Source: Xylanimonas oleitrophica (GTDB taxonomy: Bacteria > Actinomycetota > Actinomycetes > Actinomycetales > Cellulomonadaceae). Taken from it: a DNA stretch of 64,000 nucleotides. Below are positions 54,965 through 62,567 of the stretch, one piece after another. The notes under the pieces are model-generated. The model saw only the letters and a list, made by a program, of their open reading frames with translations. It was not told where the DNA came from and did not search any database. The stretch is from contig NZ_QKWH01000008.1 of assembly GCF_003244315.1 (NCBI RefSeq), forward strand, positions 1 to 64,000. The letters are read 5' to 3'. The translations under genes and the position numbers were made by a program. How positions within the stretch are numbered: position 1 is the stretch's first letter; each line of letters starts with the position of its first letter.

Positions 54965-55016
54965 GTGACAGCGCCGGTAGCATGGAGGTAGGCTCCGCTG
55001 GGAACGTTTTCATCCC
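54965..55016 (+). promoter_or_regulatory. Promoter and operator of the second LacI gene
   Basis: GTGACA (54965-54970), 18-nt spacer, TAGGCT (54989-54994). GGGAACGTTTTCATCCC (55000-55016) lies at the predicted transcript start. The same AACGTT core as at the divergent uxaC promoter suggests one repressor controls both, including its own gene. Confidence 0.7.
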
Positions 55017-55042
55017 GTCCGAGCCGACGCAGAGGGGCCGCC

Positions 55043-56050
55043 GTGGTCACCGTCCGTGACGTCGCCCGCGCCGCGGGCGTGTCCATCTCGACAGTCTCGC
55101 GCGCCCTGACCGCGCCGGACAAGGTCGCCGCCTCCACGCGCGAGCGCGTGGCCACCGTGGCCGCCGAGCTCGGCTACCTGCCCAACCGCGCCGCCAGCGG
55201 CCTGAGGGCCGGGCGCACCGGCACCTTCGGGCTCCTCGTCCCCGACCTGTCCAACCCGTACTTCGCCGCCGTCACCAAGGGCGTGGCCGAGCGGGCGCGC
55301 GAGCACGGCCTCGGCGTCTTCGTCGTGGACTCCGAGGAGGACCCCGAGATCGAGGCCGAGCTGCTGCGTGGGCTCGCCCACCAGACGGACGGCGTCGTCC
55401 TGTGCTCTCCCCGCGACGTCACCGGAGACCGCGAGGTCGTGGGCGCCAAGCCCGTCGTCGTCGTCAACCACCGCATCGACGGCACCGTCTCCGTCGGGTC
55501 GGACAACACCGCCGGCATCGAGCTCGCCGTCGAGCACCTGCACGCCCTCGGCCACCGGCGCATCGCCTACGTGGGCGGCCCCACGACGTCGTGGTCCGAC
55601 GAGCAGCGGCGCGCGGCGCTGGCGGAGGCCGGCCGGCACCGCCCCGACCTGGAGATCCTCACGTTCGGCCCGCACCGGCCCGTCGTCGAGGGCGGCACCG
55701 CGGCCGCCGGCGTCGTCGTCGCGTCCGGCGCCACCGCCGCGATCACGTTCAACGACGTCGTCGCCGTGGGGCTCGTGCGGCGCGTCCAGGACCTCGGCGT
55801 CCGCGTGCCGCACGACCTGTCCGTCGTGAGCTTCGACGACACGTTCCTGGCCCACCTGGTCACGCCCAGCCTCACCAGCGTGCACACCGACCTGCGCGGC
55901 GTCGGGCGGCAGGCCACCGACCTCCTCGTGCGCCGCCTCGCCGGGGCGGGCGGCGCCGACGGCGAGCCCGCCACGGACACGCTCCTGCCGGCCCGGCTGG
56001 TGGTGCGCGAGTCCACCGCGCCCGCCGCGTCCCTGCTGCCGCCCGGCTGA
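55043..56050 (+). CDS. LacI-family regulator of glucuronate genes
   Basis: A 335-residue repressor. The HTH (VTVRDVARAAGVSISTVSRALTAPDKV) starts at residue 2, then hinge NRAASGLRAGRTG, then the sensor domain GLLVPDLSNPYFAAVTKG, ending with VVSFDDTFLAHLVTPSLTSV and LVVREST. GTG at 55043 with AGAGGGG upstream. It is flanked by uxaC-aguA (divergent) and uxuA (73 nt downstream, same strand). Operators at both sides of the gap indicate autoregulation and control of uxaC-aguA. The likely effector is a glucuronate or aldouronate derivative. Confidence 0.9.
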   Translation: MVTVRDVARAAGVSISTVSRALTAPDKVAASTRERVATVAAELGYLPNRAASGLRAGRTGTFGLLVPDLSNPYFAAVTKGVAERAREHGLGVFVVDSEEDPEIEAELLRGLAHQTDGVVLCSPRDVTGDREVVGAKPVVVVNHRIDGTVSVGSDNTAGIELAVEHLHALGHRRIAYVGGPTTSWSDEQRRAALAEAGRHRPDLEILTFGPHRPVVEGGTAAAGVVVASGATAAITFNDVVAVGLVRRVQDLGVRVPHDLSVVSFDDTFLAHLVTPSLTSVHTDLRGVGRQATDLLVRRLAGAGGADGEPATDTLLPARLVVRESTAPAASLLPPG

Positions 56051-56123
56051 GGCCGGCCGGCCCCGCACCGCGAGCCCGTCGACGACGACGGGCACCGATC
56101 TCACCGAGGAGAGAGAACCGCAC

Positions 56124-57257
56124 ATGAAGATGGGCTTCCGCTGGTACGGCGAGGGCAACGACACCGTCTCGCTGGACCAGGTCCGCCAGGTCCCGGGGGT
56201 CGAGACCATCGTCTGGTCGCTGCACCACAAGCAGGCCGGCGAGGTCTGGGAGGAGGCGGAGATCGCCGCCGAGATCGCCGCCATCACCGGCCTCACCGAC
56301 GAGCACCGGGCGCGCGGCATCACCAAGACGTTCGACGCCGAGGTGGTCGAGTCCGTCAACGTGCACGAGTCGATCAAGCTCGGCAAGACGGTGCTGGGCA
56401 TGAGCCGCGACGAGGCGATCGCCAACTACGTCACCACCATCGAGCGGCTCGGGCGGGCCGGCGTCAAGGTGGTCTGCTACAACTTCATGCCCGTCTTCGA
56501 CTGGCTGCGCACCGACATGTTCCACCCGCTGCCCGACGGCTCCACGGCGCTGTTCTACGAGAAGGCCGTGGTGGACCTGATGACGCCCGAGTCGCTCATC
56601 GAGTCGATGCACCTGGGCGACGGCGGCCTCACGCTGCCGGGCTGGGAGCCCGAGCGGCTGGCGTCGTTCCAGGAGCTCAAGGAGGCGTACGTCGGCGTCA
56701 CGCGCGAGGACATGTACGCCAGCTACGAGTACTTCCTCGACGCGATCATCCCCACCTGCGAGGAGTACGACGTCAAGATCGGCGTGCACCCGGACGACCC
56801 GGCGTTCGACATCTTCGGCTGGCCCCGCGTCGTCTCCCGCAAGGAGGACCTGGCCCGGGTGCTGTCCCTGAACGACTCGCCGTACCACGGGCTGACCCTG
56901 TGCCTGGGCTCCTTCGGCTCGAACCCGGACTCCGACCCGGTCGACGCCGTGAAGACGTTCATGGACCGCATCCACTTCACGCACGTGCGCAACATCAAGC
57001 ACTTCCCCAACGGGGACTTCACCGAGGTGGCGCACCGGGCCTGCGAGGGCTCGATCGACACCGTCGGCATCATGAAGGCCTACGCCGACGCCGGGTACCA
57101 GGGCTACGTGCGCCCCGACCACGGCCGCCACCTGTGGGACGAGAACACCACCAACAGGCCGCGCCCGGGCTACGGGCTCTACGACCGGGCGCTGGGCATC
57201 CAGTACCTGCTGGGCGTGTGGGACGCCTGCCGCTACGAGGCGCCCTCGCCGCGCTGA
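56124..57257 (+). CDS. uxuA: Mannonate dehydratase
   Basis: A 377-residue TIM-barrel metal enzyme converting D-mannonate to 2-keto-3-deoxygluconate. Family motifs are GFRWYGEGNDTVSL at the N-terminus, VCYNFMPVFDWLRTD, IGVHPDDPAF, LCLGSFGSNPD and HVRNI, with YVRPDHGRHLW near the end carrying metal and substrate ligands. ATG at 56124 follows GAGGAGAGAG. UxaC and UxuA are the first and third steps of hexuronate breakdown; the intermediate reductase UxuB is absent from this window. The 3' end overlaps, on the other strand, the remnant of another LacI gene. Confidence 0.95.
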   Translation: MKMGFRWYGEGNDTVSLDQVRQVPGVETIVWSLHHKQAGEVWEEAEIAAEIAAITGLTDEHRARGITKTFDAEVVESVNVHESIKLGKTVLGMSRDEAIANYVTTIERLGRAGVKVVCYNFMPVFDWLRTDMFHPLPDGSTALFYEKAVVDLMTPESLIESMHLGDGGLTLPGWEPERLASFQELKEAYVGVTREDMYASYEYFLDAIIPTCEEYDVKIGVHPDDPAFDIFGWPRVVSRKEDLARVLSLNDSPYHGLTLCLGSFGSNPDSDPVDAVKTFMDRIHFTHVRNIKHFPNGDFTEVAHRACEGSIDTVGIMKAYADAGYQGYVRPDHGRHLWDENTTNRPRPGYGLYDRALGIQYLLGVWDACRYEAPSPR

Positions 57258-57400
57258 GCCGGGCCGCCCACCGGCCCGCCGCTGGAGGTGCGCACCACCA
57301 GCTCCGGCTGGAACACCACCTGCTCGGGGGTGGCGTCCGGGCCGCGCAGCAGCAGCTCGGCGGCGCTCTCCCGGAGAGCGTGGGTGGGCTGGCGCACCGC
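57233..57400 (-). pseudogene. C-terminal remnant of a LacI-family regulator
   Basis: Reading leftward from about 57400 the frame encodes AVRQPTHALRESAAELLLRG, then QVVFQPELVVRTS, the standard last 45 residues of a LacI-family repressor, and stops at 57233. Upstream (to the right) the homology ends abruptly at about 57400, and the next bases belong to an unrelated plus-strand reading frame. More than 270 residues, including HTH and sensor, are missing. The end overlaps the uxuA 3' end by 25 nt. Confidence 0.8.
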
Positions 57401-57448
57401 CGGGCTGCACGTGCCGGTCGACGCCGGCGTGGCCGCGGCGTTCCTGCG

Positions 57449-57712
57449 GTGAGCGCGCAGACCGGCGGGCAGAGGCCGGCAGCGTTCGCCGCCGTCGACC
57501 TGGGGGCCACGAGCGGCAGGGTGATGCTCGGCCTGGTCACCCCGGGTTCCGGGGGTGCGCCGGGGAGCGTCGAGCTCGTCGAGACCGCCCGGTTCCCCCA
57601 CGGGCCCGTCGAGGTGCCCGTGCACTGCCGTCGTCGCCACGTCCGGGGCGCTGGTGCGACACGAGCCGTGACACGACAGGAACCCGAAGATCCGGACAGG
57701 GTCGTCAGGTAA
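57449..57712 (+). pseudogene. N-terminal remnant of rhamnulokinase
   Basis: GTG at 57449 starts SAQTGGQRPAAFAAVDLGATSGRVMLG, then VELVETARFPHGPVEVP. This is the first 55-60 residues of an FGGY-family rhamnulokinase (RhaB), including its phosphate-1 DLGATSGR motif. Homology ends near 57630; the frame then runs through unrelated codons to a stop at 57712. Immediately before it, 57401-57452 (VPVDAGVAAAFLR-stop) looks like the last residues of an upstream rha gene whose stop overlaps the GTG (GTGA). Both were evidently part of a rhamnose operon. Confidence 0.75.
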
Positions 57713-57746
57713 TCTGACGCCTCCGGCAACACCTCGAGGAGGGCGC

Positions 57747-59093
57747 GTGACCCCGATCGTCCCGCCCGGCCCCGAGCGGGCGCCGCTGGCGATCGAAGCG
57801 ATCCGAGACGTCGAGCGGCGTGCTCTCGCCGAGCTCGACGCGGCGGTGACCCCTGCCGAGGTCCACGACGTCGCGGTGCGGCACGTCAAGGAGTTCGTCG
57901 ACGCCCTCACCCACCAGACGATCGCCGCGCGGCAGGTCGCCGCGAGCATCGCCGAGCGGGAGGACGACGCCCGTCGCCGCGAGCGCGTGCTCGCCCATCT
58001 CGCCGCCGACTCGCGCGACGAGTCCGTGCCCCTGGGCATCGCCCTGACCCGCTCCGGGTGGACGCGTCGCCTCGTCGGCGCCGACGGCGCGATCGTGCGG
58101 GCCGAGGGTCGCGTCACCACGGTCGGAGAGGTGCCCGGCGACGAGGGCGTGTCCGCCGTGCTCGAGTGGGTCGGCTCCCGCGACGAGGAGGTGGTGGTGG
58201 CCCACGACATGGCCGTCACCGCCCCCGGCATCGCCGCCTCGCTCCCGGGCGTGCTCGCCGTCCTGGGGATCGCGCTGCCCGACGGGCAGGCCCTGGTGTG
58301 GCTGCGCCACCAGCCGCCGGCCACGTGGTCCGAGCGGGACGTCGACGACGCCGTCGCGCTGCGCGGTCACCTCGTCGAGGCCCTGTACCTGCGCGGTCGC
58401 AAGGAGGTGCGGGCCACCGAGGCCCTGCAGCGCAGCCTGCTGCCGGGCGAGATGCCCGCCGTCGACGGCTGGCACCTCCAGGCTCGCTACGACGCCGCCG
58501 GGGCAGGGCTCGTGGGCGGGGACTGGTACGACGCCCTCCTGCTGCCCACCGGCAAGGTCGCGCTCGTGGTCGGCGACGTCACGGGGCACGGCCTCCAGGC
58601 GGCGGCCACGATGGGGCAGCTGCGCAACACGCTGCGGGCCGCGCTCATGACGACGCAGGACATCGCGGCGGCGGCCGAGCGGCTCTGCGAGATCGCGGCA
58701 CTCACGCTGCCCGGCGAGGTCGCCACCGTGGTGGTGGCCCTGCTCGACCCCGCCACCGGGCAGGTCGAGCACGTCTCGCTCGGCCACCCGCCGCTGCTCG
58801 TCGTCGGGCCGCGAGGCGAGGCGACGTGGGGGCCGCGTGCCGACGCACCGCCGCTCGGCATCGCCGCCGAGCGGCCGCCGGCGGTCCGTCTGGACGTGCC
58901 CGACGGCGGGGCGCTGGTGCTCTACAGCGACGGCCTCGTGGAGCGGCGCGGCGAGTCGATCCGGGTGGGGCTGTCCCGGCTGGAGCGGGCGTTCCGGGCT
59001 GGCTCGGCCGCGGACGTCGACGACGTCGTGCGCTCGACGCGCGACCCGGGCTCGGCAGACGACGCCACGCTGCTTGTGCTGCGCCGGGGCTGA
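57747..59093 (+). CDS. SpoIIE/RsbU-type PP2C serine phosphatase
   Basis: A 448-residue phosphatase, probably soluble, that would dephosphorylate a STAS anti-anti-sigma factor. An N-terminal helical region (about residues 1-85) and a GAF-like sensor region (about 90-215) precede the linker QRSLLPGEMP (from residue 228), which always introduces the RsbU PP2C domain. The metal-binding Asp residues lie in GGDWYD, VVGDVTGHG and SADDATLLVL. GTG at 57747 with GAGGAGGG RBS. Its likely partners, the RsbW-type kinase and the STAS protein, are encoded at 59592-60376 on the opposite strand. The N-terminal sensor input is not identifiable. Confidence 0.88.
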   Translation: MTPIVPPGPERAPLAIEAIRDVERRALAELDAAVTPAEVHDVAVRHVKEFVDALTHQTIAARQVAASIAEREDDARRRERVLAHLAADSRDESVPLGIALTRSGWTRRLVGADGAIVRAEGRVTTVGEVPGDEGVSAVLEWVGSRDEEVVVAHDMAVTAPGIAASLPGVLAVLGIALPDGQALVWLRHQPPATWSERDVDDAVALRGHLVEALYLRGRKEVRATEALQRSLLPGEMPAVDGWHLQARYDAAGAGLVGGDWYDALLLPTGKVALVVGDVTGHGLQAAATMGQLRNTLRAALMTTQDIAAAAERLCEIAALTLPGEVATVVVALLDPATGQVEHVSLGHPPLLVVGPRGEATWGPRADAPPLGIAAERPPAVRLDVPDGGALVLYSDGLVERRGESIRVGLSRLERAFRAGSAADVDDVVRSTRDPGSADDATLLVLRRG

Positions 59094-59140
59094 CCTCGCG
59101 GACCTGGCTGCCGTCCGCGAGGGACGAGCACGCCGGCAGG

Positions 59141-59485
59141 TCAGGCGTACACGTCGACCTCACTGCCACGCCGAGGCTCCGGAGCGGGCACGCCCTGACC
59201 GACCTCTGCCTGCTGGGCTCGCTGCGCGTCCGCCTGCTCGTGGGCCACGGCGGCTGCGGCCGCCTGGAGGGCCGCGGCCGCTGCCTCGACCCGCGCCTCG
59301 CTGACCTTGACGACCTCCTCCGGGGCGCGCTCGAGCACGTCCTGAGCCAGCTTCTTCTGCGCCTCGTCCAGGCGCTTGAGCGCTCTGTCGTACGCTCGCT
59401 GCGCCGGAGATCCTCCCGACGCCTCGCTGACGGCCGCGACCTTCCCGAGGTTGGTCGAGCTCGCGCTGATGCTGATGCCAGACAT
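59141..59485 (-). CDS. Small helical protein of unknown function
   Basis: A 114-residue protein. It starts with SGISISASSTNLGKVAAV, followed by a long, charged, Ala-rich helix (about residues 28-95) that looks like a coiled coil, and a Pro/Glu tail ending in SEVDVYA. No signal peptide or membrane helix. No family is recognised. It lies between the phosphatase and the RsbW-type kinase, on the kinase strand, 106 nt downstream of the kinase stop. Position suggests an accessory part of the partner-switching module, but that is inference. ATG at 59485 has GGGAG upstream. Confidence 0.6.
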   Translation of the reverse strand: MSGISISASSTNLGKVAAVSEASGGSPAQRAYDRALKRLDEAQKKLAQDVLERAPEEVVKVSEARVEAAAAALQAAAAAVAHEQADAQRAQQAEVGQGVPAPEPRRGSEVDVYA

Positions 59486-59591
59486 GACCGCTCCCGTCCG
59501 AGTGGCGCTTCCTCCTCGACGCCTTCCCCCCGATCGGCGTCCGTCAGCGCGTCGTGAGACGAGTGCGGCCCCTCGGCGGGTCGAAGGGGCG

Positions 59592-60056
59592 TCAGAGGGT
59601 CCGGAAGCAGGCCCAGACGTGCTTCTCGTCGTCTCCCGAGCGGAACCAGCCCACCTCGCGCGAGACGCGGCGGGCGAGCTGCAGGCCGAAGCCGCCGGCA
59701 CCGGGAGCGCGGCGTGCGGCGAGCACGGGCGGCACGTCGGGGCGGTGGTCCACGACGTCGACGGTGGCGCTGGACTCGTCGCGCAGCAGGCGCACCGAGA
59801 AGGGCGGGCTGCCGTGGCGCAGGGCGTTGGTGGCCAGCTCGCTGGCCACCAGCACGATGCGCTGGATCTCTGCCTGCGCGACCGTGCCGAGGACGACCGC
59901 GGTGGTCCCGCCGCTGCCGCCCGCAGGTGCCTCGACGGGGTCCTGCAGGGCCGCCTGCAGCGCGGCACGGACCATCGCCAGGTCGTCGACGGACCGGATG
60001 GTCCACCGCGCCACCTCGGTCAGCTCGGGCGGCGGGAGAGCCTCGGCCAGGGTCAT
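59592..60056 (-). CDS. RsbW-type anti-sigma factor kinase
   Basis: A 154-residue HATPase_c_2 (GHKL) serine kinase. The N-box is VLVASELATNALRHG and the G1-like stretch is VVDHRPDVPPV, with a GGFGLQLARRVSREVGWF lid/G2 region. Such proteins bind and inhibit a sigma factor and phosphorylate the STAS antagonist. ATG at 60056 overlaps the STAS stop by 4 nt (ATGA), so both proteins are made together. No sigma factor gene lies nearby, so the sigma partner must be elsewhere. Confidence 0.88.
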   Translation of the reverse strand: MTLAEALPPPELTEVARWTIRSVDDLAMVRAALQAALQDPVEAPAGGSGGTTAVVLGTVAQAEIQRIVLVASELATNALRHGSPPFSVRLLRDESSATVDVVDHRPDVPPVLAARRAPGAGGFGLQLARRVSREVGWFRSGDDEKHVWACFRTL

Positions 60057-60376
60057 CGGGCGCCCCCGGGCCCGGCAGGTGCGCTCTCGAAGAGCGGGGC
60101 CACGCCCGTCAGCTGCAGGAGGTCGTCGATGTGGTCGGGCACGCCGCGCAGCAGGGGCGGCTCGTCGCTGGCCGACGCCGCGCGGTAGAGCAGGCGCAGG
60201 CCGCCGGAGTCCATGAAGGTGACCTGCGAGAGGTCCACGACGATCCGGCGTCCCGCCGACGTCGCCGCGTCCTGCAGGGCGTCCTCGACCCGGGCCTGGA
60301 CCGCGGCGTCGATCTCGCCGCTCATGACCCACAGGGCGCCGTCGTCCTCGATCCTGACGTCGCCGTGCTGCGTCAC
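60053..60376 (-). CDS. STAS-domain anti-anti-sigma factor
   Basis: A 107-residue RsbV/SpoIIAA-type protein. The phospho-acceptor Ser lies in VTFMDSGGLRLLYRA. The N-terminal VRIEDDGALWVMSGEID forms the first strands. When unphosphorylated it would bind the RsbW-type kinase encoded next and free the sigma factor; the PP2C phosphatase at 57747-59093 is the obvious activator. GTG at 60376 with GAGGAGGA upstream. Confidence 0.9.
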   Translation of the reverse strand: MTQHGDVRIEDDGALWVMSGEIDAAVQARVEDALQDAATSAGRRIVVDLSQVTFMDSGGLRLLYRAASASDEPPLLRGVPDHIDDLLQLTGVAPLFESAPAGPGGAR

Positions 60377-60506
60377 GCTCGTCCTCCTCGTACCCACCAA
60401 ACCCCGGCGGCGAACGGTCCGCCGCCGGGTGACCGCCCTGACACTACTCGCGCCCGGCGGGGTCCGCGCGGGCTGCACGGGTGGTCGGTGGATGAAGGGA
60501 GGATCG

Positions 60507-60750
60507 TCACAGCGACGGCAGCACGTGCCTCGCGTAGCGCGCGGCGACCGTCCGGGCGGTCTCGTGCGGGTCTGTGGCCCAGACGCCCTCGTGGAAGATC
60601 TCCGTCTCGACGTCGCCGCTGTACCCGGCCTCGGCGACCCACCGGGTGATGGTGGGGAAGTCCACGTAGCCGTCGCCGACGTGACCCCGGGAGTGGAGCG
60701 GCTCGGGCTGCAGCGGCAGCACCCAGTCGCACACCTGGTAGACCACGTGC
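60507..60750 (-). pseudogene. C-terminal remnant of a sugar isomerase/epimerase-like TIM barrel
   Basis: Minus-strand frame ending at 60507. It encodes VCDWVLPLQPEPLHSRGHVGDG, then FPTITRWVAEAGYSGDVETEIF, the last part of a sugar-phosphate isomerase/epimerase (AP endonuclease 2-like TIM barrel) with its metal/substrate His and Glu. About 200 residues are missing on the 5' side, where the sequence changes at about 60750 into the plus-strand end of a LacI gene. A GTG at 60746 could start a roughly 80-residue fragment, but it would not be a functional barrel. Confidence 0.75.
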
Positions 60751-60752
60751 CA

Positions 60753-60887
60753 GCGCTGAGCACGGTGCGCATGCCGCTGGAGGAGATGGGGCGCCAGGCC
60801 GTCGCGGCGGCGGTGGCGCCCGCCGGGGACGCGGCGTGGGGTACGCCGCTCGGTACCCAGGTGGTGCTGCGCGAGTCGACGGGCTGA
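60753..60887 (+). pseudogene. C-terminal remnant of a second LacI-family regulator
   Basis: Plus-strand frame encoding ALSTVRMPLEEMGRQAVA, then TQVVLREST and a stop at 60887. This is the canonical C-terminal helix and strand of LacI/GalR repressors. The remaining 290 or so residues upstream are absent; the adjoining sequence (before about 60751) belongs to the opposite-strand isomerase fragment. It differs from the LacI remnant at 57233-57400, so these are two separate genes. Confidence 0.75.
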
Positions 60888-60947
60888 CCGGCGCGGGTCC
60901 GCAGAGCCCCGTCGCAGAGCCTGGCCGCAGGGGCGTCGGGTGCGGGT

Positions 60948-61220
60948 TCAGCGCCCGCCGGCCACCCGGATCGTCTCCCCGGTGATGTAGGAGGCGTCGT
61001 CGCCGAGCGCGAAGGCGACCACGGCGGCCACCTCCTCGGGGGTGGCGACGCGTCGCATCGGGTGGACGGCGCCCACGCGAGCGGCGCGGCCGGAGTCGCC
61101 CGCGGGGTCGTCGTCCGCGGTGTACCCGAGCACGAGGTCGTGCCCCGCCTCCGCGAGCCGTAGCGCGACGGTGGCTCCGATGCCGCGGGTACCACCGGTG
61201 ACGAGCGTGAGGGGGGCCAC
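60948..61220 (-). pseudogene. Internally deleted short-chain dehydrogenase
   Basis: A 90-residue frame that keeps both ends of a classical SDR but not the middle. The GTG at 61220 (TAGCGT hexamer 13 nt upstream, leaderless) begins LTLVTGGTRGIGATVALRLAEAGHD, the NAD(P)-binding TGxxxGIG turn. After about 35 residues it joins in frame to the C-terminal PMRRVATPEEVAAVVAFAL, then SYITGETIRVAGG, which normally starts about 150 residues later. The N-S-Y-K active site is missing, so it cannot act as an SDR. The frame is intact, so a short stable peptide is possible. Confidence 0.82.
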
Positions 61221-61289
61221 GGACCCCACGCTAGCCCCGAGGCGGGCCGCGGCGGGCGGCCTCGCGGAGTCCTGCGTGGTGGCCGGCGC

Positions 61290-62501
61290 TCAAGCCCGGA
61301 CGAGCACCCCCGCGTCGCGGTGCGCCCGCTCGATGACGGAGGCGTAGCCCGCCAGCATGCGCACGTGGCTGAAACGCGGCCGCGCCTTGGTCAGGGCGGC
61401 GGTGAGCTCGTCGCGGCGGGCGGCGGCCTCGATCCACGTCTCGGCGATCTCCGCGGGGTCGAACCCGGTGACGAACCCGATGCCGTCCACGATGCGGGCG
61501 CTGTCGCCCACCGGCGTCGTCACGGGGATCGCACCGCACATCGCGCCCTCGATGAGGCACAGCGGGGCGGCCTCGCCGAACACGGAGGTCAGTGCGACGA
61601 CGTCGGCCGCCGCGTAGACGAGCTCCATGTCGGTGCGCACGCCCAGCGGGTGCACGCGCTCGAGCAGCTCCGGCCTGTCGCCGAACGCGAGGTCGAGCTC
61701 GGCCATCAGGTCCTCGTTGGCCGGGCTCATGCCCGCCCCGCACATGACCACGTGGCCGCGCGGGTCGCGCTCCAGGTACTGGCGGGCGGCGGCCACGAAC
61801 AGGCCCGGGTTCTTCATGGTGTCGAAGCGGGCGGCGTAGACCACCACGTTCGCGTCCGCGGGGATGCCGGTGGCCCCGCGCAGCGCCAGGCGGCGGGCCC
61901 CGGAGACGGGGCGGAACCGGGCGAGGTTGATGCCGTTGGGCACCACGCGCAGCAGGCTGGCCGGGACGCCGGCGTCGCGGTAGGCGTCGCGCGTGGACTC
62001 GGCGCAGCAGACCACGGCGGCCAGGCGCCCGGTGTCCGCGGCCACGATGAGGTCGTCCAGCGCGGCGCCCTGGTGCTCGGGGTCGGAGCGGTGCAGGCAG
62101 GCCACCACGGGGCGGTCGGGGAATCCGGGCTGGTTGACCAGCCGCAGGGGCTGCTCCTTGAGGGAGAGCACCACGTGCGTGCCCCGTACCTCGCGCACGG
62201 CCCGCTCCATCTCCTGCTCGGTGAAGGTGCGCGGGTCGGGGGCGTCGTCGGTGCGCCGCCCCAGGGAGGTCACGGGCACGCCGGCCGAGCGCAGCAGGCG
62301 GTAGCGCTGGTCGTCGACCATCCGCTGGAGGGTGGCCTCGCGCCGGACCTCCTCGTGGATGCTCAGCGCGCTGTGCCGCTGGCGGCCGCTGCTGTGCAGG
62401 CCGGCCACGACGGTCGAGTGCAGCTGCCGGGCTCCGCCGGAGAAGAACCCCTCGTAGAGGGAGAGCACACGCAGGCCGTGCTGGGACGAGCGCTGGATCA
62501 C
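61290..62501 (-). CDS. GT4-family glycosyltransferase
   Basis: A 403-residue GT-B fold glycosyltransferase. The N-terminal LSLYEGFFSGGARQLHSTVV acceptor loop resembles GT4 enzymes. The C-terminal domain has RVVPNGINLARFRPV, VVYAARFDTMKNPGLFVAAA, and a nucleotide-sugar site EX7E (EAAPLCLIE). It probably acts on a cell-surface glycan or lipid; the acceptor is unknown. GTG at 62501 with GAGGAGG. An 18-bp palindrome (62512-62529) overlaps the RBS region. No capsule or polysaccharide cluster surrounds it. Confidence 0.85.
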   Translation of the reverse strand: MIQRSSQHGLRVLSLYEGFFSGGARQLHSTVVAGLHSSGRQRHSALSIHEEVRREATLQRMVDDQRYRLLRSAGVPVTSLGRRTDDAPDPRTFTEQEMERAVREVRGTHVVLSLKEQPLRLVNQPGFPDRPVVACLHRSDPEHQGAALDDLIVAADTGRLAAVVCCAESTRDAYRDAGVPASLLRVVPNGINLARFRPVSGARRLALRGATGIPADANVVVYAARFDTMKNPGLFVAAARQYLERDPRGHVVMCGAGMSPANEDLMAELDLAFGDRPELLERVHPLGVRTDMELVYAAADVVALTSVFGEAAPLCLIEGAMCGAIPVTTPVGDSARIVDGIGFVTGFDPAEIAETWIEAAARRDELTAALTKARPRFSHVRMLAGYASVIERAHRDAGVLVRA

Positions 62502-62511
62502 GGGACCACCT

Positions 62512-62529
62512 CCTCACCCCAGGGTGAGG
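62512..62529. promoter_or_regulatory. Palindrome over the glycosyltransferase RBS region
   Basis: CCTCACCC-CA-GGGTGAGG is a perfect inverted repeat 11 nt upstream of the GTG at 62501, with a further CTGGTGAGG copy at 62534-62542. It may be an operator, or an RNA hairpin that hides the RBS. Confidence 0.5.
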
Positions 62530-62567
62530 TCCCCTGGTGAGGCGTGGATGTCCGCCCTGTTAACTTC

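Noticed and set aside
57449..57712. rhaB fragment explained by a frameshift
   Set aside because: The kinase homology does not resume in any other frame downstream; the sequence moves directly into the leader of the phosphatase gene.
57233..61220. Transposon or insertion sequence as the cause of the gene fragments
   Set aside because: No transposase frame, terminal inverted repeats or target duplications were recognised around any of the junctions.
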